A stretch of 64,000 nucleotides of DNA from contig CM077155.1 in assembly GCA_039583875.1 (NCBI GenBank), positions 12,813,046 to 12,877,045 on the forward strand, written 5' to 3'. The stretch's first letter is position 1, and each line of letters starts with the position of its first letter. This stretch comes from Platanthera guangdongensis (taxonomy: Eukaryota > Streptophyta > Magnoliopsida > Asparagales > Orchidaceae). A program made the position numbers and the translations under genes. The notes under the pieces are model-generated. The model worked only from the letters and a program-made list of their open reading frames with translations. It made no database searches and was not told the DNA's origin. Below are positions 1-11,876 of the stretch, in pieces.

Positions 1-568
1 GAGTGTGACCAAGTCCAAAACCATCAAAGGACAATGTGAGCATGGCGGACATAAACTCCCGTCCGCCAAACACCCTAGCACAGACCGCCAGCACTCGCAC
101 ACCTGCCCAATGCAGCAGCCAACTCCCGGACTCCACACACCAGTCCTCCAACGACGTCCACAGCAAAGCACCTGCTGCACCACCAGAGCTCGACAAGGCC
201 TCAGCCAAGCTCTAAGCCCAGTCCGCAACAACCCATACCGCGGACAAAAGTCCGCAAGCTTTCCGCGGACATGAGCCACACCGCCAAACAACACAAGCCT
301 GCACCGCGGCCACTGAGCAAAGCACCAGTCTGCAAGCCTCTATCCTCTCAGGCCGCTCCTTGGGAAAACCAATCAGGCAACGCCTTATCCGCAGATACCA
401 GGCCACATAGTCCGCGGACTTCACCCGTGCAACCCGCTCAGAAGAACAGTCGGCTTCCAATAGACTTTCCACTAGGTCGCACACAACAGTCCGCCCAGTC
501 CGCCAAAGCTGTCTGCCCAGGCCGCCCTGCCTGTCCTGTCAACCACTTCCACTTCACAAAATTCAACA
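1..568 (-). repeat. 3' LTR of Copia-1 (partial)
   Basis: Bases 1-568 match 5836-6413 almost base for base. The edge at 568 is the LTR terminus, ending TTCAACA next to the polypurine tract CTCCCCCTT read on the plus strand. It carries the TCCGC/GCGGA motifs that mark this family, including full GTCCGCGGAC palindromes. Confidence 0.93.
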
Positions 569-1159
569 CTCCCCCTTGAAGTGGGAAGTGGTGACCAAGC
601 CCAGCAAGCTGCGCAAGTGCTCGAAGGGCCCCTTCGACAGTGGCTTCGTGAAGATGTCAGCAAGATTATCTTCACTCCGAACATGCCTGACCAGCAGAGA
701 TCCTTCCAACACCTTCTCCCGAATGAAATGGTGATCAATCTCTATATGCTTGGTCCTGGCGTGACACACTGGATTGTTTACCAGCTTGAGAGCACTCTCA
801 TTGTCACCCCGGAGTAAAGTAGGCCCTTGCACTTCTTCATGAACATCCTCTATAAGCCTCCTCAACCAAACGGCTTCCCGAGCAACCTAGGCCGAAGCCT
901 TATACTCCGCCTCCGTGGTTGAAACCGACACCGAGTCTTGCTTCTTGCTACACCACGAGATGCTAACTGAACCGCAAGTGAACACATAACCTGAAGTAGA
1001 CCTCCGATCATCCGAATCACCGCCATAGTCAGCATCCGTGTACCCGAGCAACGCAAACTCCGAGTCCCTTCTATAGAGGAGTCCCATGTCAGAAGAAGCC
1101 TTGACATACTTCAGAATACTCTTTGCCGCCACTAGATAAGATTGCCTTGGTTCAGCCAT
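563..1159 (-). pseudogene. Copia-1 RNase H (broken)
   Basis: Two minus-strand open segments, 1159-887 and 865-563, together cover the copia RNase H, which removes the RNA strand during reverse transcription. The first has GYTDADYGGD, RRSTSGYVF and STTEAEYKA. The second has LRGDNESALKL, RTKHIEIDHHFIREKV and the usual C-terminal DNLADIFTKPL. A frame break lies between them, so the catalytic domain is not continuous. The reading frame ends a few bases inside the 3' LTR. Confidence 0.88.
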
Positions 1160-1171
1160 ATACCGACTTAC

Positions 1172-2224
1172 TCAGCAAACAGCATAAGCAATGTCTGGTC
1201 TTGTAATCGTCAGGTAAATCAAGCTCCCAACAAGAGCCCTGAACACCAAGGGATCATGAAGAACCCTTCCCTCATCTCTTCGAAGCTTTAGCCCAGGTTC
1301 CAGTGGAGAAGAGCACTTCTTCCCTTCGCCCATGCCAAACCGCTTCACAATGCGATCTGCAAACCCTTTCTGGCAAATGAGAACCCCGCACTCCTTCCTC
1401 TCCACTTCAAGACTGAGAAAGTGATGAAGCTCTCCCAAGTCTTTCATCTCGAAGCGTATAGCAAGCTCAGCCCTGAGCCTTGCTACTTCCCCCTCCGAGT
1501 TCCCTGTAATGATCATGTCATCCACATACAGCAGGACCAAGACTTGTAGCTCCCCCTTCTTCTTGACGAACAAGCTTGAATTCGAGTTGGAAGCAAGGTA
1601 TCCACAGAATTGCAAGTACTCTGCAATCTTCTCATACCATGCTCTAGGAGCTTGCTTCAACCCAAAAAGAGCCTTCCTGAGTCTACAGACATAGTCCGGA
1701 TGCTTTTCAGAGACAAAACCAAGCGGCTGATCCATGAAGATGTCCTTGTCAATCTCTCTGTAAAGAAAGGCATTCTTCACATCGAGTTGCCACAACCTCC
1801 ATCCCTTGCTAGCAGCCAAGGCGATCACCACTCTAACTGAAGTCATCTTCGCAACTAGACTGAATGTCTCCTCATAGTCTTCTCCATACTGCTGTGAGCA
1901 TCCTCTAGCGACCATGTGAGATTTGAACCGATCAATGCTCCCATCATCCTTCTTCTTCAACTTATACACCCACTTGCAAGTAACCGGAGTAATGCCATCA
2001 ACCTTGGGCACAAGGTCCCAGGTTTCATTCTTCTTCAGAGCATCAATCTCTTCCTTCATGGCACCTTCCCACTCCTTCACTCTAGTGGCCTCGTTGAAGG
2101 TTGCAGGCTCTCGCTCATCCAGAGGACCTGCAAAGAAGCAGGAGACAAAGCTCACTGCATTCCCATCACAGTACTGAGCCTGTGGCTTAACCACCCTCTT
2201 CGATCTCCGAAGGGTCGGCTCCAT
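1172..2224 (-). pseudogene. Copia-1 reverse transcriptase segment
   Basis: An open segment of about 350 codons with the full copia reverse transcriptase signature: ETWDLVPK and CKWVYKLKKK near the start, [26 protein letters not shown], the active-site LLYVDDMIITG, and the trailing GSLIYLTITRPDIAYAV. It copies element RNA into DNA inside virus-like particles. Upstream is an acidic linker to integrase and downstream is the displaced RNase H. This is the best preserved part of Copia-1, but it is separated from its neighbours by frame breaks. Confidence 0.92.
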
Positions 2225-2263
2225 GCTTACTGCTTCCGTTGCTTCTTCGGGCTCAACTCCTAC

Positions 2264-3574
2264 CTAGGGAAAGCATTGAGAAGTGCTCCCCCTGCTTCCT
2301 GAGCCAGAAGGCTCAGCCTCGGAGTTAGAAGCAACAGGAGCTGCTGGTGAAACAACAAGCTCCTCTTCCAAGCCTTCAGCAGCCACCACCGGTGCTTCAT
2401 CAACCTTGCTACTTCCAGTTAGCTCCACCGAGCCACCTACATATGACGTCAGCTCGTCAAATACAACGTCTCTTGACACCACGAACTTCTTCGTCACAGG
2501 GTCCATGCATTTCCATCCCTTCTTCCGCTCATCATAGCCAACAAAGATAAGCTTCCTTGCCTTCGCATCCAGCTTAGTCCGTGAAGCATCCAGGACATGC
2601 ACGTAGCAAGTTGAACCAAACACCCGAAGGTGTCCCACACTCGGCTTCTCCTTCAGCAACAACTCAACATGAGTCTTCATGTTGATAGGGATGAGCGGCA
2701 TCTGGTTTATGACATAAGCAGCACAAAACATCCCCTCCGCCCAAAAGGACCTTGGGATATCTTTCGCATGAAGCTAGCATTTGCAGGTCTCCGTCAGATG
2801 ACGGATCTTCCGCTCCGCTACCCCATTTTGTTGTTGAGTGTGAGCACAAGTAAGCTCTCGTTGGATCCCATGCTTCCTGCAGAAGTTAGAAAACTCGGAG
2901 GAAACAAACTCACCCCCGTTATCAGTTCTAAGCTTTTTAATCCGCAAGCCAAACCGGTCTTCTACCAACTCCTTGAACTCCACAAACAAACGAAAGGCTC
3001 CCGTCTTCTCCTTTAAGAAGTGCACACAAGTATACCTTGAGTAGTCATTAAACAAGACAAGCATGTATCTGCTTCCACCAAGGCTAGCAGTAACCGTCGG
3101 TCCCATCAGGTCGCCATGAATACACTCCAATGGTTTCTTGCTCCTTATTTGTGATTTATTAAACGGAAGGCGATGTGCCTTACCGTATTGACAGCCCGCG
3201 CAAACATGCCTGTCACCAAAGGAGGACAACTTAGGCAACCCCCTCACCAAACTTCTACTAGCCATCGCCTTCAGCTTGTCCATGCCAACATGCCGCAGCC
3301 TCTCATGCCAGATAGCAGCGCTATCATTGGCCCTCATTTTGTCAACATATGAATTTGTGGCAAGAACAAACAAGTTCTTCACCCTCCTCCCAACATGAGC
3401 AATATTAGCCTTAACCGTTGATACGTTGCGAAGAAATCTCACGTCTGTTGGCCCAAACAGAATGTGATAACCAGCATCCACCGCATTGGTCACCAATAAG
3501 AGGTTCTTCTTCATTCCCGACACGTGATACACACTCCTTAACGTGAGTGGCCCCTGATCACTACCCAAAGACAC
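2264..3574 (-). pseudogene. Copia-1 integrase (two fragments)
   Basis: The segment 3574-2774 begins with the pre-integrase region (IWHERLRHVGMDKL, then CAGCQYGKAHRLPF, the HHCC zinc module). It continues into the catalytic core: HGDLMGP, FNDYSRYTCVHF, LRTDNGGEF and the QQNGVAERK region with the third acidic residue. The second segment, 2731-2264, carries the C-terminal part (VFGSTCYVHVLDASRTKLDAKARK, FVGYDERKKGWKC) and an acidic Ser/Val-rich tail. A frame break near 2731-2774 separates them. Integrase inserts the new DNA copy into the chromosome. Confidence 0.9.
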
Positions 3575-3643
3575 GACCCCCTCTTTCTCTACTTCATAAA
3601 CAGTATTATCAGCAGTGATAATAGCTTCATTACCTGAGCAAGC

Positions 3644-3973
3644 CTACATGGAGGTGAACTTCGACTTGTCTCCGGTGAGGTGATGACCACACCCGGAGTC
3701 CACGATCCACTCGCCGTTGAAGTCCTCAGCAGACAAGGCCCGGACACAAGTGCCCGTCATAAAAGCTCCACCCCATTCTGCTTCTTCACTTCTCGAGCAA
3801 GTTTCCTCCTTTCTCGCAGCATGCCCAGGCTGCAGTTTGACCTTGCAGTCCCGCTTGAAGTGCCCTCGCTGATGACACCGGTAGCACTTCAGGTTCTTCT
3901 TCCAGTCCTTATGAGCATTGCTCCTCTCCGGCTGATATGAAGTTGAAGTCTCCTTCTCACCAACGACCTGCAC
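3644..3973 (-). pseudogene. Copia-1 gag zinc knuckle and protease start
   Basis: About 109 codons. Near the start is a CCHC nucleic-acid-binding knuckle (CYRCHQRGHFKRDC), which is the end of gag. It is followed by EWIVDSGCGHHLTGDKS, where DSG is the catalytic site of the aspartic protease that cuts the polyprotein. The frame stops shortly after the protease motif, so the protease is truncated here and the next segment starts in the integrase region. Confidence 0.9.
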
Positions 3974-4030
3974 CTTCTTCTTCTTCCCTTCCCATCCTTT
4001 CTTCTTGCCTGAGAAGAGAGCTTCGCTGCC

Positions 4031-4759
4031 TTACTGATTCAGATTCACTCCAGCCATCTGCCTTTCCAAGCTCTCCTGCGATGCAAGCAGATTCTCCAGT
4101 TCCAGCAATGACGGCTGAGTAGCCCACCCTTGAACAGATGTCATAAAGGCCACATACTCCTTCCGTATGCCGCAGATAATGTGCCTTTTCATCTTAGCCT
4201 TAGAGATAGGCTCATCAGGATCCAGTGCCGACAGCTCAGCACACAAGCTCTTCATCTTTAAGAAGTACTTCGAGATGGAAAGGTCTCCCTGAGTTGCCCT
4301 CGACAACTCATTCTCCAGGAACTGAAGCCGCGCCACATTCTTCCGATTGAACAACTCATCGATGGTTGTCCAAATATCAGTAGCCGACTCACATCCAACG
4401 ATGTGATCAAACAGTTCCGGAGACACGGCCCTCGTCAGAATGAACTCCTCCTTAGCATTTCTTCTTCTCCAGAGCCTAACATGCTCAGCAGTACCGAACG
4501 CAGCATTTACTTCCGGTCTGTCATCACCCCCGACGACTTCCCACAACTATTCGCCAAGAAGATAACTCTTCATGCATGACTTCCACTTCTTGAAGTTCGT
4601 CGGCGTTAAGAGTTCAATGCCAAGACCCCTTGCAAAACTCCCTTCCATTGCAACACCTGTTGGCAGCCTTTCAGAAGCTCCGAGCAACAACACAGGTTGA
4701 TCACCACTCAAACCCTGAGTAACAACACTGGTTGACTACCGCTCACGCAACTGAACCTC
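4031..4759 (-). pseudogene. Copia-1 gag capsid region (broken)
   Basis: The open segment 4546-4031 resembles the copia gag domain: RRRNAKEEFILTRAVSPELF, ATDIWTTIDELF, RLQFLENELSRATQGDLSISKYFLKMK and IICGIRKEYVAFM. This protein forms the particle shell. The stretch up to the primer site at 4760 should hold the gag N-terminus and leader but is not open in one frame. Confidence 0.8.
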
Positions 4760-4771
4760 GCTCTGATACCA
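4760..4771 (-). other. Primer binding site of Copia-1
   Basis: On the minus strand this reads TGGTATCAGAGC, complementary to the 3' end of plant initiator methionine tRNA. It lies directly after the 5' LTR, as expected for minus-strand DNA priming. Confidence 0.93.
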
Positions 4772-6413
4772 TGTTAAATTTTCTCAACGTGGTCAACAAG
4801 GTAGCCCAAACGCCAAATTAATATCTTCAGCACTACCCAGTTCTCACGTTGAACCAGCGGAAAACCAAGGAACAAAGGTTAATCCCAACAAACAATGGAA
4901 GCACAAGCAGATCTTTTATTCATTCACTTCTTTACAACACGAGGCATACATAGCGAGACATGATTTCGCTAGTATAACAGCTGTAAACAGAAAGCACCAA
5001 AAAACCAAGCCGGGCGAACAGCACCGGAGTCCGCCGAGACCGCCGAGGTCGCCGAGGTCGTCGAAGTCGCCCGAGCTTAAACTGCAATCCGCCGAATAGC
5101 CACGGAGTCTGCCGAAGCCGCGAGGCCGCGCGTACACACCGTTATTCATATCCTGCTGAAGCTGAACTGAGGAACACCCCCTACCCGCCTGAAGCCGGCG
5201 GACAGGTTATTGAAGCTGACAAAGATGAAACAGAGCTGACAAGCCGCAGAGCGACCTCCTGCTGAATCTGCAGAGACTGCACACTTCCAAGTACTTGACC
5301 GAAGTCACAGCCAAACTCCCAGCTCCGTAAAGCTACCCGCGCGACCTGCACACAACAAACATCAGCACTGAAACAATCCGCGCTGACAGACAAACTGAGA
5401 CCGCAGATCCTTGCCCAACCCAACTTACTGTTCACTCAAGTTACTATAGACCTGCCAGGGGGGTCCTATTTATAGGCGAGGTGAGGAGTGTGGTCACCGC
5501 CCTAGAGATAGAGACACCGCCCCAGCCCGCGCGATAGCAAAACACCGTCTACCGAGTCCGCATGGACTTATCCGGATACCAAGGAAAACCGCCAGCAGCA
5601 AGACAACGTTGGCGAACCCTCATCAGTCCGCCTAAGCTATGCGGACAAGGCAACAGCCCGCATAGCCTACCACTGCAGGACAGCAACCCCCTTCAATGGC
5701 TGTCCGCATAACCCCGAGGCAGTCCGCAAGACTCAAGCCTCAATCCGCCACAACTCCACGACCAAAGGCAAATAGCAAGTCCGCCCGGTCAATCAGCGGA
5801 CTTGGCGGATATGGCGGACACCATGGTCTTGACACAGAGTGTGACCAAGTCCAAAACCATCAAAGGCCAATGCGAGCATGGCGGACATAAACTCCCGTCC
5901 GCCAAACACCCTAGCACAGACCGCCAGCACTCGCACACCTGCCCAATGCAGCAGCCAAATCCCGGACTCCACACACCAGTCCGCCAACGACCTCCACAGC
6001 AAAGCACCTGCTGCACCACCAGAGCTCGACAAGGCCTCAGCCAAGCTCTAAGCCCAGTCCGCAACAGCCCATACCGCGGACACAAGTCCGCAAGCTTTCC
6101 GCGGACATGTGCCACACCGCCAAACAGCACAAGCCTGCATCGCGGCCACTGAGCAAAGCACCAGTCCGCAAGCCTCTATCCGCTCAGGCCGCTCCTTGGG
6201 AAAACCAATCAGCCAACGCCTTATCCGCAGATACCAGGCCGCATAGTCCGCGGACTTCACCCGTACAACCCGCTCAGAAGAACAGCAGGCTTACACTAGA
6301 CTTTCCACTAGGTCGCACACAACAGTCCGCCCAGTCCGCCCAGTCCGCCAAAGCTATCCGCCCAGGCCGCCTGACCTGTCCCGTCAACCACTTCCACTTC
6401 ACAAAATTCAACA
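4772..6413 (-). repeat. 5' LTR of Copia-1 (1642 bp)
   Basis: Bounded by TG at 4772, touching the primer site, and CA at 6413. Its upper part (5570-6380) is crowded with TCCGC and GCGGA motifs, including GTCCGCGGAC and a direct run of AGTCCGCCC-type 9-mers near 6326-6350. Unlike the other families here, the spacing of these motifs is loose (9-16 bp). Confidence 0.92.
5467..5474 (-). promoter_or_regulatory. TATA box of the Copia-1 LTR promoter
   Basis: TATAAATA on the minus strand, inside the LTR. On the minus strand the TCCGC/GCGGA-rich region lies upstream of it. The transcript would start roughly 30 bases further on, near 5440. Confidence 0.65.
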
Positions 6414-6419
6414 GTCTCC

Positions 6420-6790
6420 TCCCTCAGGAGAGCTCTACTTCAGCCGAAGCAACAGATTACGACTACAGGTGGGCCTATAGATCGGTGCACCTAGAGTGCA
6501 CCTACAGGTGGGCCTATCGATCGGTGCACCTAGAGCCGATCCGGATAGACGATACTGGGATATGGGTCTTGCGGCGCAAGAAGGTTCCGCTGGTCAAGGT
6601 CTTGCGGAGGAATCACGGACAAGAGGAGCATACATAGGAGTCGCAGGACTTGATGCAACAAAAGTACCCGAAACTTTTCACGTCAGGAATCCCTTTTAAC
6701 CTCTCAGGATGTTACATTTTACTTTTCGTACCTGAAGCCCCGTAGGCCTAACCTGAATTTCGGGGACAAAATGTTTTTTATGTATTGCGA
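6420..6790 (+). pseudogene. Chromovirus pol tail (element G0), chromodomain remnant
   Basis: In the frame ending near 6637 one reads VLRRKKVPLVKVLRRNHGQE, and past a stop the continuation resembles WES-DL-KYPKLF. This is the typical tail of a Tekay/Del-type Ty3/gypsy chromodomain, which targets integration to chromatin. The stretch TTTCGGGGACAAAATG near 6758-6773 matches the usual last codons before the gypsy polypurine tract. Stops interrupt the frame. Upstream parts of this element are missing because Copia-1 inserted at 6413. A 39-bp duplication lies just before the motif. Confidence 0.7.
6463..6535 (+). repeat. 39-bp direct duplication
   Basis: CTACAGGTGGGCCTAT is repeated at 6463 and 6502 with about one mismatch over the unit. 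The 39-bp period equals 13 codons, so it keeps the reading frame of the chromovirus remnant it lies in. Confidence 0.85.
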
Positions 6791-6796
6791 TTTGTA

Positions 6797-7364
6797 ACAT
6801 CCCTCAAACAACTAGACCCCTAGGAGTGGTTTTGTCATGACTAGGTCAAGACAAAACCCTAGGAAGCCCAAGAAAACCAAGTGAACCTCAGAATGAAGGT
6901 GATATCACTATGGTCTGCAAATACAAATTTCCAATTACCTAACCTAGGGTTTGACTTTAGGTCCTCACCTCGACTCTTTGACCTCACCACAACATCCCTA
7001 GCACTTTAGAAGGTTCATTGGGTCACCAAGGACCCATTGGGGTCAAATAAGAAGGTCAAGTTGACCAAAGTCAACCATAGACTTAAAAAGGTCAACGTGC
7101 CCTAACTAAGGTTCAAGTGGCCTCCAAGGCATAACATCCCATTTCGTGCTAGGCCCCTCGCACGAATTTTGAGCCAAGAGAATTAGCTCAGGTTCGGGAA
7201 GCATCGATTTACATCAGGAAGTTACTTAGAAAAAATCTGAGCACGGGGAGTTGAGTCCACTCAACGCCATGGACTGATTGGCGTTTAGTGCGTTGAGTGC
7301 ACTCAATGGCATTTTACTTAGAGAAATATCCTGGCTCGGGGAGTTGAGTGCATGGAGTTCACTC
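6797..7364 (+). repeat. Start of the G0 3' LTR and first unit of the 102-bp array
   Basis: TGTAACATCCC at 6797 follows the pol tail and looks like a gypsy LTR start. From about 7247 the sequence enters the palindromic 102-bp repeat (GAGTGCACTCAA, GAGAAATATCCTGGCTCGGG), which is cut at 7364 by Copia-2 and resumes at 20010. No coding potential was seen. Confidence 0.6.
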
Positions 7365-8212
7365 TGTTGGATCTTTCCGCATCCTTAGAGGGGGGGGGGG
7401 TGAATAAGGGTTCTTTAAATGTTTCTTAAATTTAAACTAATTAACTTGATGAATAACAACAATATAATTGTAGAATGCAAATGTATACTAGCTAAAACAA
7501 TAATGATATATTTCAAAAGAGATAAATTGAATACAAAGTGTCTCTATAGAGCTAGAGACAAAGGCTCATGATATAAATAATTTGCTTGTGTTTTCGCCAG
7601 TTCTTCTACCAAGAACCGACATGCTAAAGCGTATCCATTCCTAGACCTTGCTACTAGCCTCCCCTAGATCCAACCATGATCTAGATGCTGCACACAAGCC
7701 AACGATTTCTCCCTAAGCTGCACAAGGACTTGGACGCCACTCACAAGGCGGCGATTCTCTCCTAAACCACACAAGGACCTAGACGCCAAGCACAAGGCGG
7801 CGATTTCCCCTCTCGATTATAATGAGAAAATAAAAGAAACATGAAACAAAATAAAATGAACACTTTAGGCTAGACACTCCCTTCAAACAATGCGCTGAAG
7901 ATGCCGATGAATCCTTGCTAGAGTTGCTTCGAATGCTGCGAACGTGCCGTCAATCTTTCGCGCTTTGGCCTTCTTGAGAGTATGGAGTATCTCTAAGATC
8001 TGGAGCTCTCTGAATCGTCTATGCAGGAAAGTACACTCCAGGTAATCAAAATTCATGATTTCCAAAAGAAATGAATGGCTTTTATATTCTGGTGATATCA
8101 TCGGGCGATACTGGGTATCGCCACCTGGCGATATCGGTAACCGCTGCCACGTGTCCCACGAACTCCTCATTTTATCATCACACATACGTCGAGCGCCGAA
8201 TCATGCACTATC

Positions 8213-10356
8213 TGTAACGCCCCGAAACTCAAAAGAGCGATGGGAGGTGTTTTGAGTCAAGTTTGGAATTTGGAAGGGGGCACACGGCCTCGGACACGGG
8301 CGTATCCCAGGGCGTATCGAGCTCGTGTCGATGATCTGCCCGGGAAGTCAACTAGTTTCACTCGATAAAGTGTCGAGACAGGTAAAATGTCCTAGGACAC
8401 GGGCATGTCCTTGGCCGTGTCGGATAGTCAATGATTTTCGATCGACAAAGTGTCGAGACTTGGAATATGGCCTAGGACACGAGCGTGTCCATGGCCGTGT
8501 CGGGTGTCGACGAACTGTGCTCGACAAATTTTCGAGACAGTGAACACGGCCTGGAGCCCAGGCATGTTCGGGTATGACACGGGCGTGTCGAAGACCCGTT
8601 TGTGTCTCGGGCGGATGTTTGTCCTGTGTCGATGGAGGAACACGCCTGGGAACACAGGCATGTGCTGGATTACACGGGTCTGTCAGTCAAAACACGGGCA
8701 TGTCGGGTGCCCGTGTGTGTTTCGAGACGCGTCAGTTTAGACGGCGAATGGGGAATACGACCCTGGACACGAGCGTGTCACAGGCCGTATTCTGCCCAGG
8801 TTTTGCATTTCAGCTCCGGATCATGGCCGTTCGTTTCCTTATTTTGGGATCCAACGGCTGGGGGTGGTTCGTGCTAACATAAACCTAGGATTATGGTTTC
8901 AAATCCCTCATTTCTTTCACTTAGTCTCTTTCTAAAGTCTAGAGAGAGGGGAGAGCAAGGAAGAAGAAAGGAGGCTAGATCTGGTCACCCACGGAGCTTC
9001 GGAGTTCCAAATCGCGAGCTGAATTCGGATCTATGGGGGCAAGGATATTACGATGCTTTTCATCTGCGTACATTTCCATGGCGCCAAGGAAAAATGCTTG
9101 GGTAATAATTCTCTTCCTAGGACATGTGAAGTCCTCGTTCCTTTGCATATGAAGCCCTCTCTCGCGAGTTTGCGGTGAGTTGAGGTGCTCCTTCGGGTAG
9201 ACATGAAAAGTCCTCATTGTGTACATGTAGAGTCCGTAATCGAGAATGGACATAGGTATGATGTGTGAAGCCTACCCGGACAAGTTGGTCTTGATTGGTG
9301 ATGTTACATTGCATATATGGCCGGAGAAGACTCCGCGCGGATGTTTGTTTTTGGGTTTTCTACGTGGTAGACGCAACAAGGAGCCTTGGGGACTAACCCC
9401 AAGGTGCACCCGGAAAATTGGGCAGATGCGTGATTCTGCCAACATGGTGGCCTGAGAGCCAACTTGCACATAACCAGGTTATGTGAAGCTTGTGATTGAT
9501 TTGGGACTCGGGGAAGTTTGACTCGCGCCCATGTCTTAAGGTGGCAGGGCGGTGTGAGCAACGGGTTAGGTAGAACCGTACCCGCTCTGTATCGTCCGGT
9601 TAAAGAGACCTAAAGTACTTGATAGTTATCGTTGGCATAGATGGAGGGTCTTAGGCAGTGGCCAGAAAGACCAAATGCTCATGAGTTATTGCCATCCAAG
9701 GGGCGGTGGTGAGACCGCGGACTTTGACCGGGTTCACCGAGAATGTGCCCTGAGTGCACGGGGTGTGAGGCCGTGCGTGCCCATGCCTGTGATGAAGTGT
9801 TTATTCACTATACTACTTGGTTATGCTAATAAAGTGCAGGGAAGGAGCATCGTCGCCCCGAGTTTTGGGGGCGGGATCGTTATAATTTGGTCAGCATAGC
9901 TGATCGTTGCTTTTCTTTGCCACCGGTGCGGTGGATTGTTGCTTGCAGGTGCTGCAGGACCGAGCGGTAAATAGCGGGCTAAAGCCCAAGTTGCTGAGTC
10001 GGCCCTCGAAGGCCTAGTTTTGAGTGTTTACTAGCTTTATTCATGTATGACCGGCCTGTGTGCCAAAATTTTTAAGACATGTAATTGGAGTAAACAATTT
10101 GTAAGGCCTTAAGGCCAATGTGCTGGTGTATTGTACTTCATTCCTATTGAGTTTTGTAGTGGACATTCATGCTCGTGGCTGGGTTCTTTATTTTGCAACT
10201 TTAATAATTGCTTCCACTAGAATGACTATGTGTAGGATGATGGTTATCTGTTGGATGGTTCCCATTGAGTAACCGCCCGGTCTGTCTATGCTATATGGCA
10301 TCGGGCCCCGACCGGACCTACTGCTATATGTTATGCGACGGATAGGGGGTGTTAGA
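8213..10356 (+). mobile_element. Gypsy solo LTR inside the Copia-2 LTR
   Basis: The insert starts TGTAACGCCCC and ends GGGGTGTTAGA, probably a decayed TGTTACA, with weak flanking duplication (CTATC/CTACT). No gag or pol is present, so this is an LTR left by recombination. Parts are related in reverse orientation to the G1 LTRs: the segments near 9300-9400 (genomic GGCCGGAGAAGACTCCG) and 9840-9990 (TTATAATTTGGTCAGC) recur at 24050-24120 and 23400-23450. It is therefore a related chromovirus family in plus orientation. No coding sequence was recognised. Confidence 0.82.
8282..8800 (+). repeat. GACACG..CGTGTC palindrome cluster in the solo LTR
   Basis: Repeated motifs such as GGACACGAGCGTGTCC, GGCCGTGTCGG and GTGTCGAGAC fill this stretch. 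A unit beginning CCTAGGACACG recurs exactly 80 bp apart (8391 and 8471). It occupies the expected U3 part of a plus-strand LTR. Confidence 0.8.
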
Positions 10357-10640
10357 CTACTGTCTGGCGATACTAGATATCGCCGTCTAGTGATAGCGAT
10401 GTAACAGATGCCACGTCTTCGTTGAGCGTCGAATGAAAATACGTCGAGTGGCGCTATCGCCTGTTGGCGATATTTAATATCGCCGAACGATATCTCTCGA
10501 GCTCAATTCTGATCCGATTCAGCACCATAAAGATATTAAAGATAAACTTGTGTTATCTGCACACCAAAAACACCCAAAAATCAAATACAAGCAAGATTTG
10601 TTATTAGCAAACCAGGAAGCGTGGAATGCATGCTCCAACA

Positions 10641-10656
10641 ATCTCCCCCTTTTGTT
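10641..10656 (-). other. Polypurine tract of Copia-2
   Basis: On the minus strand this reads CAAAAGGGGGAGAT immediately before the 3' LTR, the usual primer for plus-strand DNA synthesis. Confidence 0.88.
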
Positions 10657-11876
10657 AATAACAAATCCATTAAAAAAGAAATCATGAATGTTATAAGGTC
10701 CACCCAATTTGGGTGTCAAGACGAAACATGTGTATGTGCACAAATTGCACTTGGATGAAACACTCCCCCTACATGTGATCTCCCCCTTAATTGAAGCGTA
10801 GTGAATTTTTTCCATTGTTAATATAAGGATGATGAGTGTATATGAAAATGCTTATGAGTGTATATGAATGATTTCCTTTGAAAATTTTCTCCACCTTTGC
10901 TATTGTCAAAAGATAGATAAGAGTGTGGCGGAAGCGAAAGAAGGAAAAACACAAAGGAGAAACTCTTGATAGGATAGGTGAGTAATGTATAATAAAGAAA
11001 GACATGAGTAAACACTAACATTGACAATGTTCAGCCAACTATATCACAAATACATACACTAGTGAATAATACTTTGTAAAAAGCTTTCAGACCAATTCTC
11101 ATAAGAAGAACGTTTAGAGAGGATAATGGTGTGTACATGTGATATGGTGTCAGAAACACGTATGCAGACTCTTACAAATACATGAACATGAGAATGTTAA
11201 AAAACAACATAACATAGAGTTGGACATTCGGCGCTATACTCGTACCCAAGAGTTCAGAGCACACAATAAAGAAATTATCCAGTTAAAGATTTGCACAAGA
11301 CACTTTACAATTCTTTTCAAGGTGTTCAACCTCATAATGCTTATTATGACTTATCAAGAGGGTAAGTAGTGCTTGGTGGAAGTTCCTTGTCAGCCCTTTA
11401 TTATTTTTTTGTTTGTTTGTGTGAAACGTATCACCAAAGGTTTGCACTTTGGGGATCATACAAATTTTTTTATCACATTTTTGTTTGGCTAGACAAAGGA
11501 GTCCGAATTCACTTATGAGAGCATACATGAAAAATAAGTATTAGTGGTGCAGTGTACAAACTCGGATTAAGCATTAGCAGGAACATGCAACACTAGTGGT
11601 TATGGTAGAACATTAACAATTCACACATGTAGTAAGGTGAAAGCATATGAAGATTTGCACAATCGTGAGTGAAAGAACATTATCATAACTACAAGATTTC
11701 TCATACTTAGAAGCATGCAAAAACAATTTCACAAATTTAAAAACACTTGCACTTAAGTATGTAGAACGAATATAAGAATGTTGAACTATGGAACCAAATT
11801 ATTGGGCACTCAAAACAAAAATATTACGCCATGCCTAAATCTGAGCAACGAAGAAAAAATGGATGAATAGTGAATT
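10657..11876. other. Copia-2 region without a gene
   Basis: AT-rich sequence between the polypurine tract and the antisense accessory promoter. I see no frame longer than about 80 codons and no recognisable motif on either strand. It may be the 3' untranslated part of the element. Confidence 0.6.

Larger units (their letters stand above)
1..6413 (-). mobile_element. Copia-1, Ty1/copia LTR retrotransposon (left end outside window)
   Basis: A minus-strand copia element with the 5' LTR at 4772-6413 and part of the 3' LTR at 1-568. The LTR ends are TGTTAAATTTT and AAAATTCAACA, which are inverted copies of each other. The primer site (4760-4771) touches the 5' LTR, and a purine-rich tract (minus strand, 569-585) touches the 3' LTR. 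Between them, in copia order, lie gag, protease, integrase, reverse transcriptase and RNase H, all broken. The target duplication cannot be checked because the left end is outside the window. It sits inside the pol end of an older plus-strand chromovirus (6420-6790). I do not assign a lineage within copia. Confidence 0.93.
7365..10640 (-). repeat. 3' LTR of Copia-2, split by a solo LTR
   Basis: 7365-8212 and about 10362-10640 together align with the intact LTR at 18888-20009. An 11-G run near 7392 replaces a shorter G run in the other LTR. The TATCGCC/GGCGATA palindromes of the family are present in both halves (8095-8150, 10370-10490). A minus-strand TATAAAA lies near 8079-8086. Confidence 0.9.

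Noticed and set aside
5..579. Open frames through the Copia-1 LTR
   Set aside because: GC-rich TCCGC repeats lack stops; the region is an LTR duplicated at 5836-6413.
7390..7401. Run of 11 G as functional element
   Set aside because: The other LTR has only a short G run here; it is slippage or a base-calling effect.
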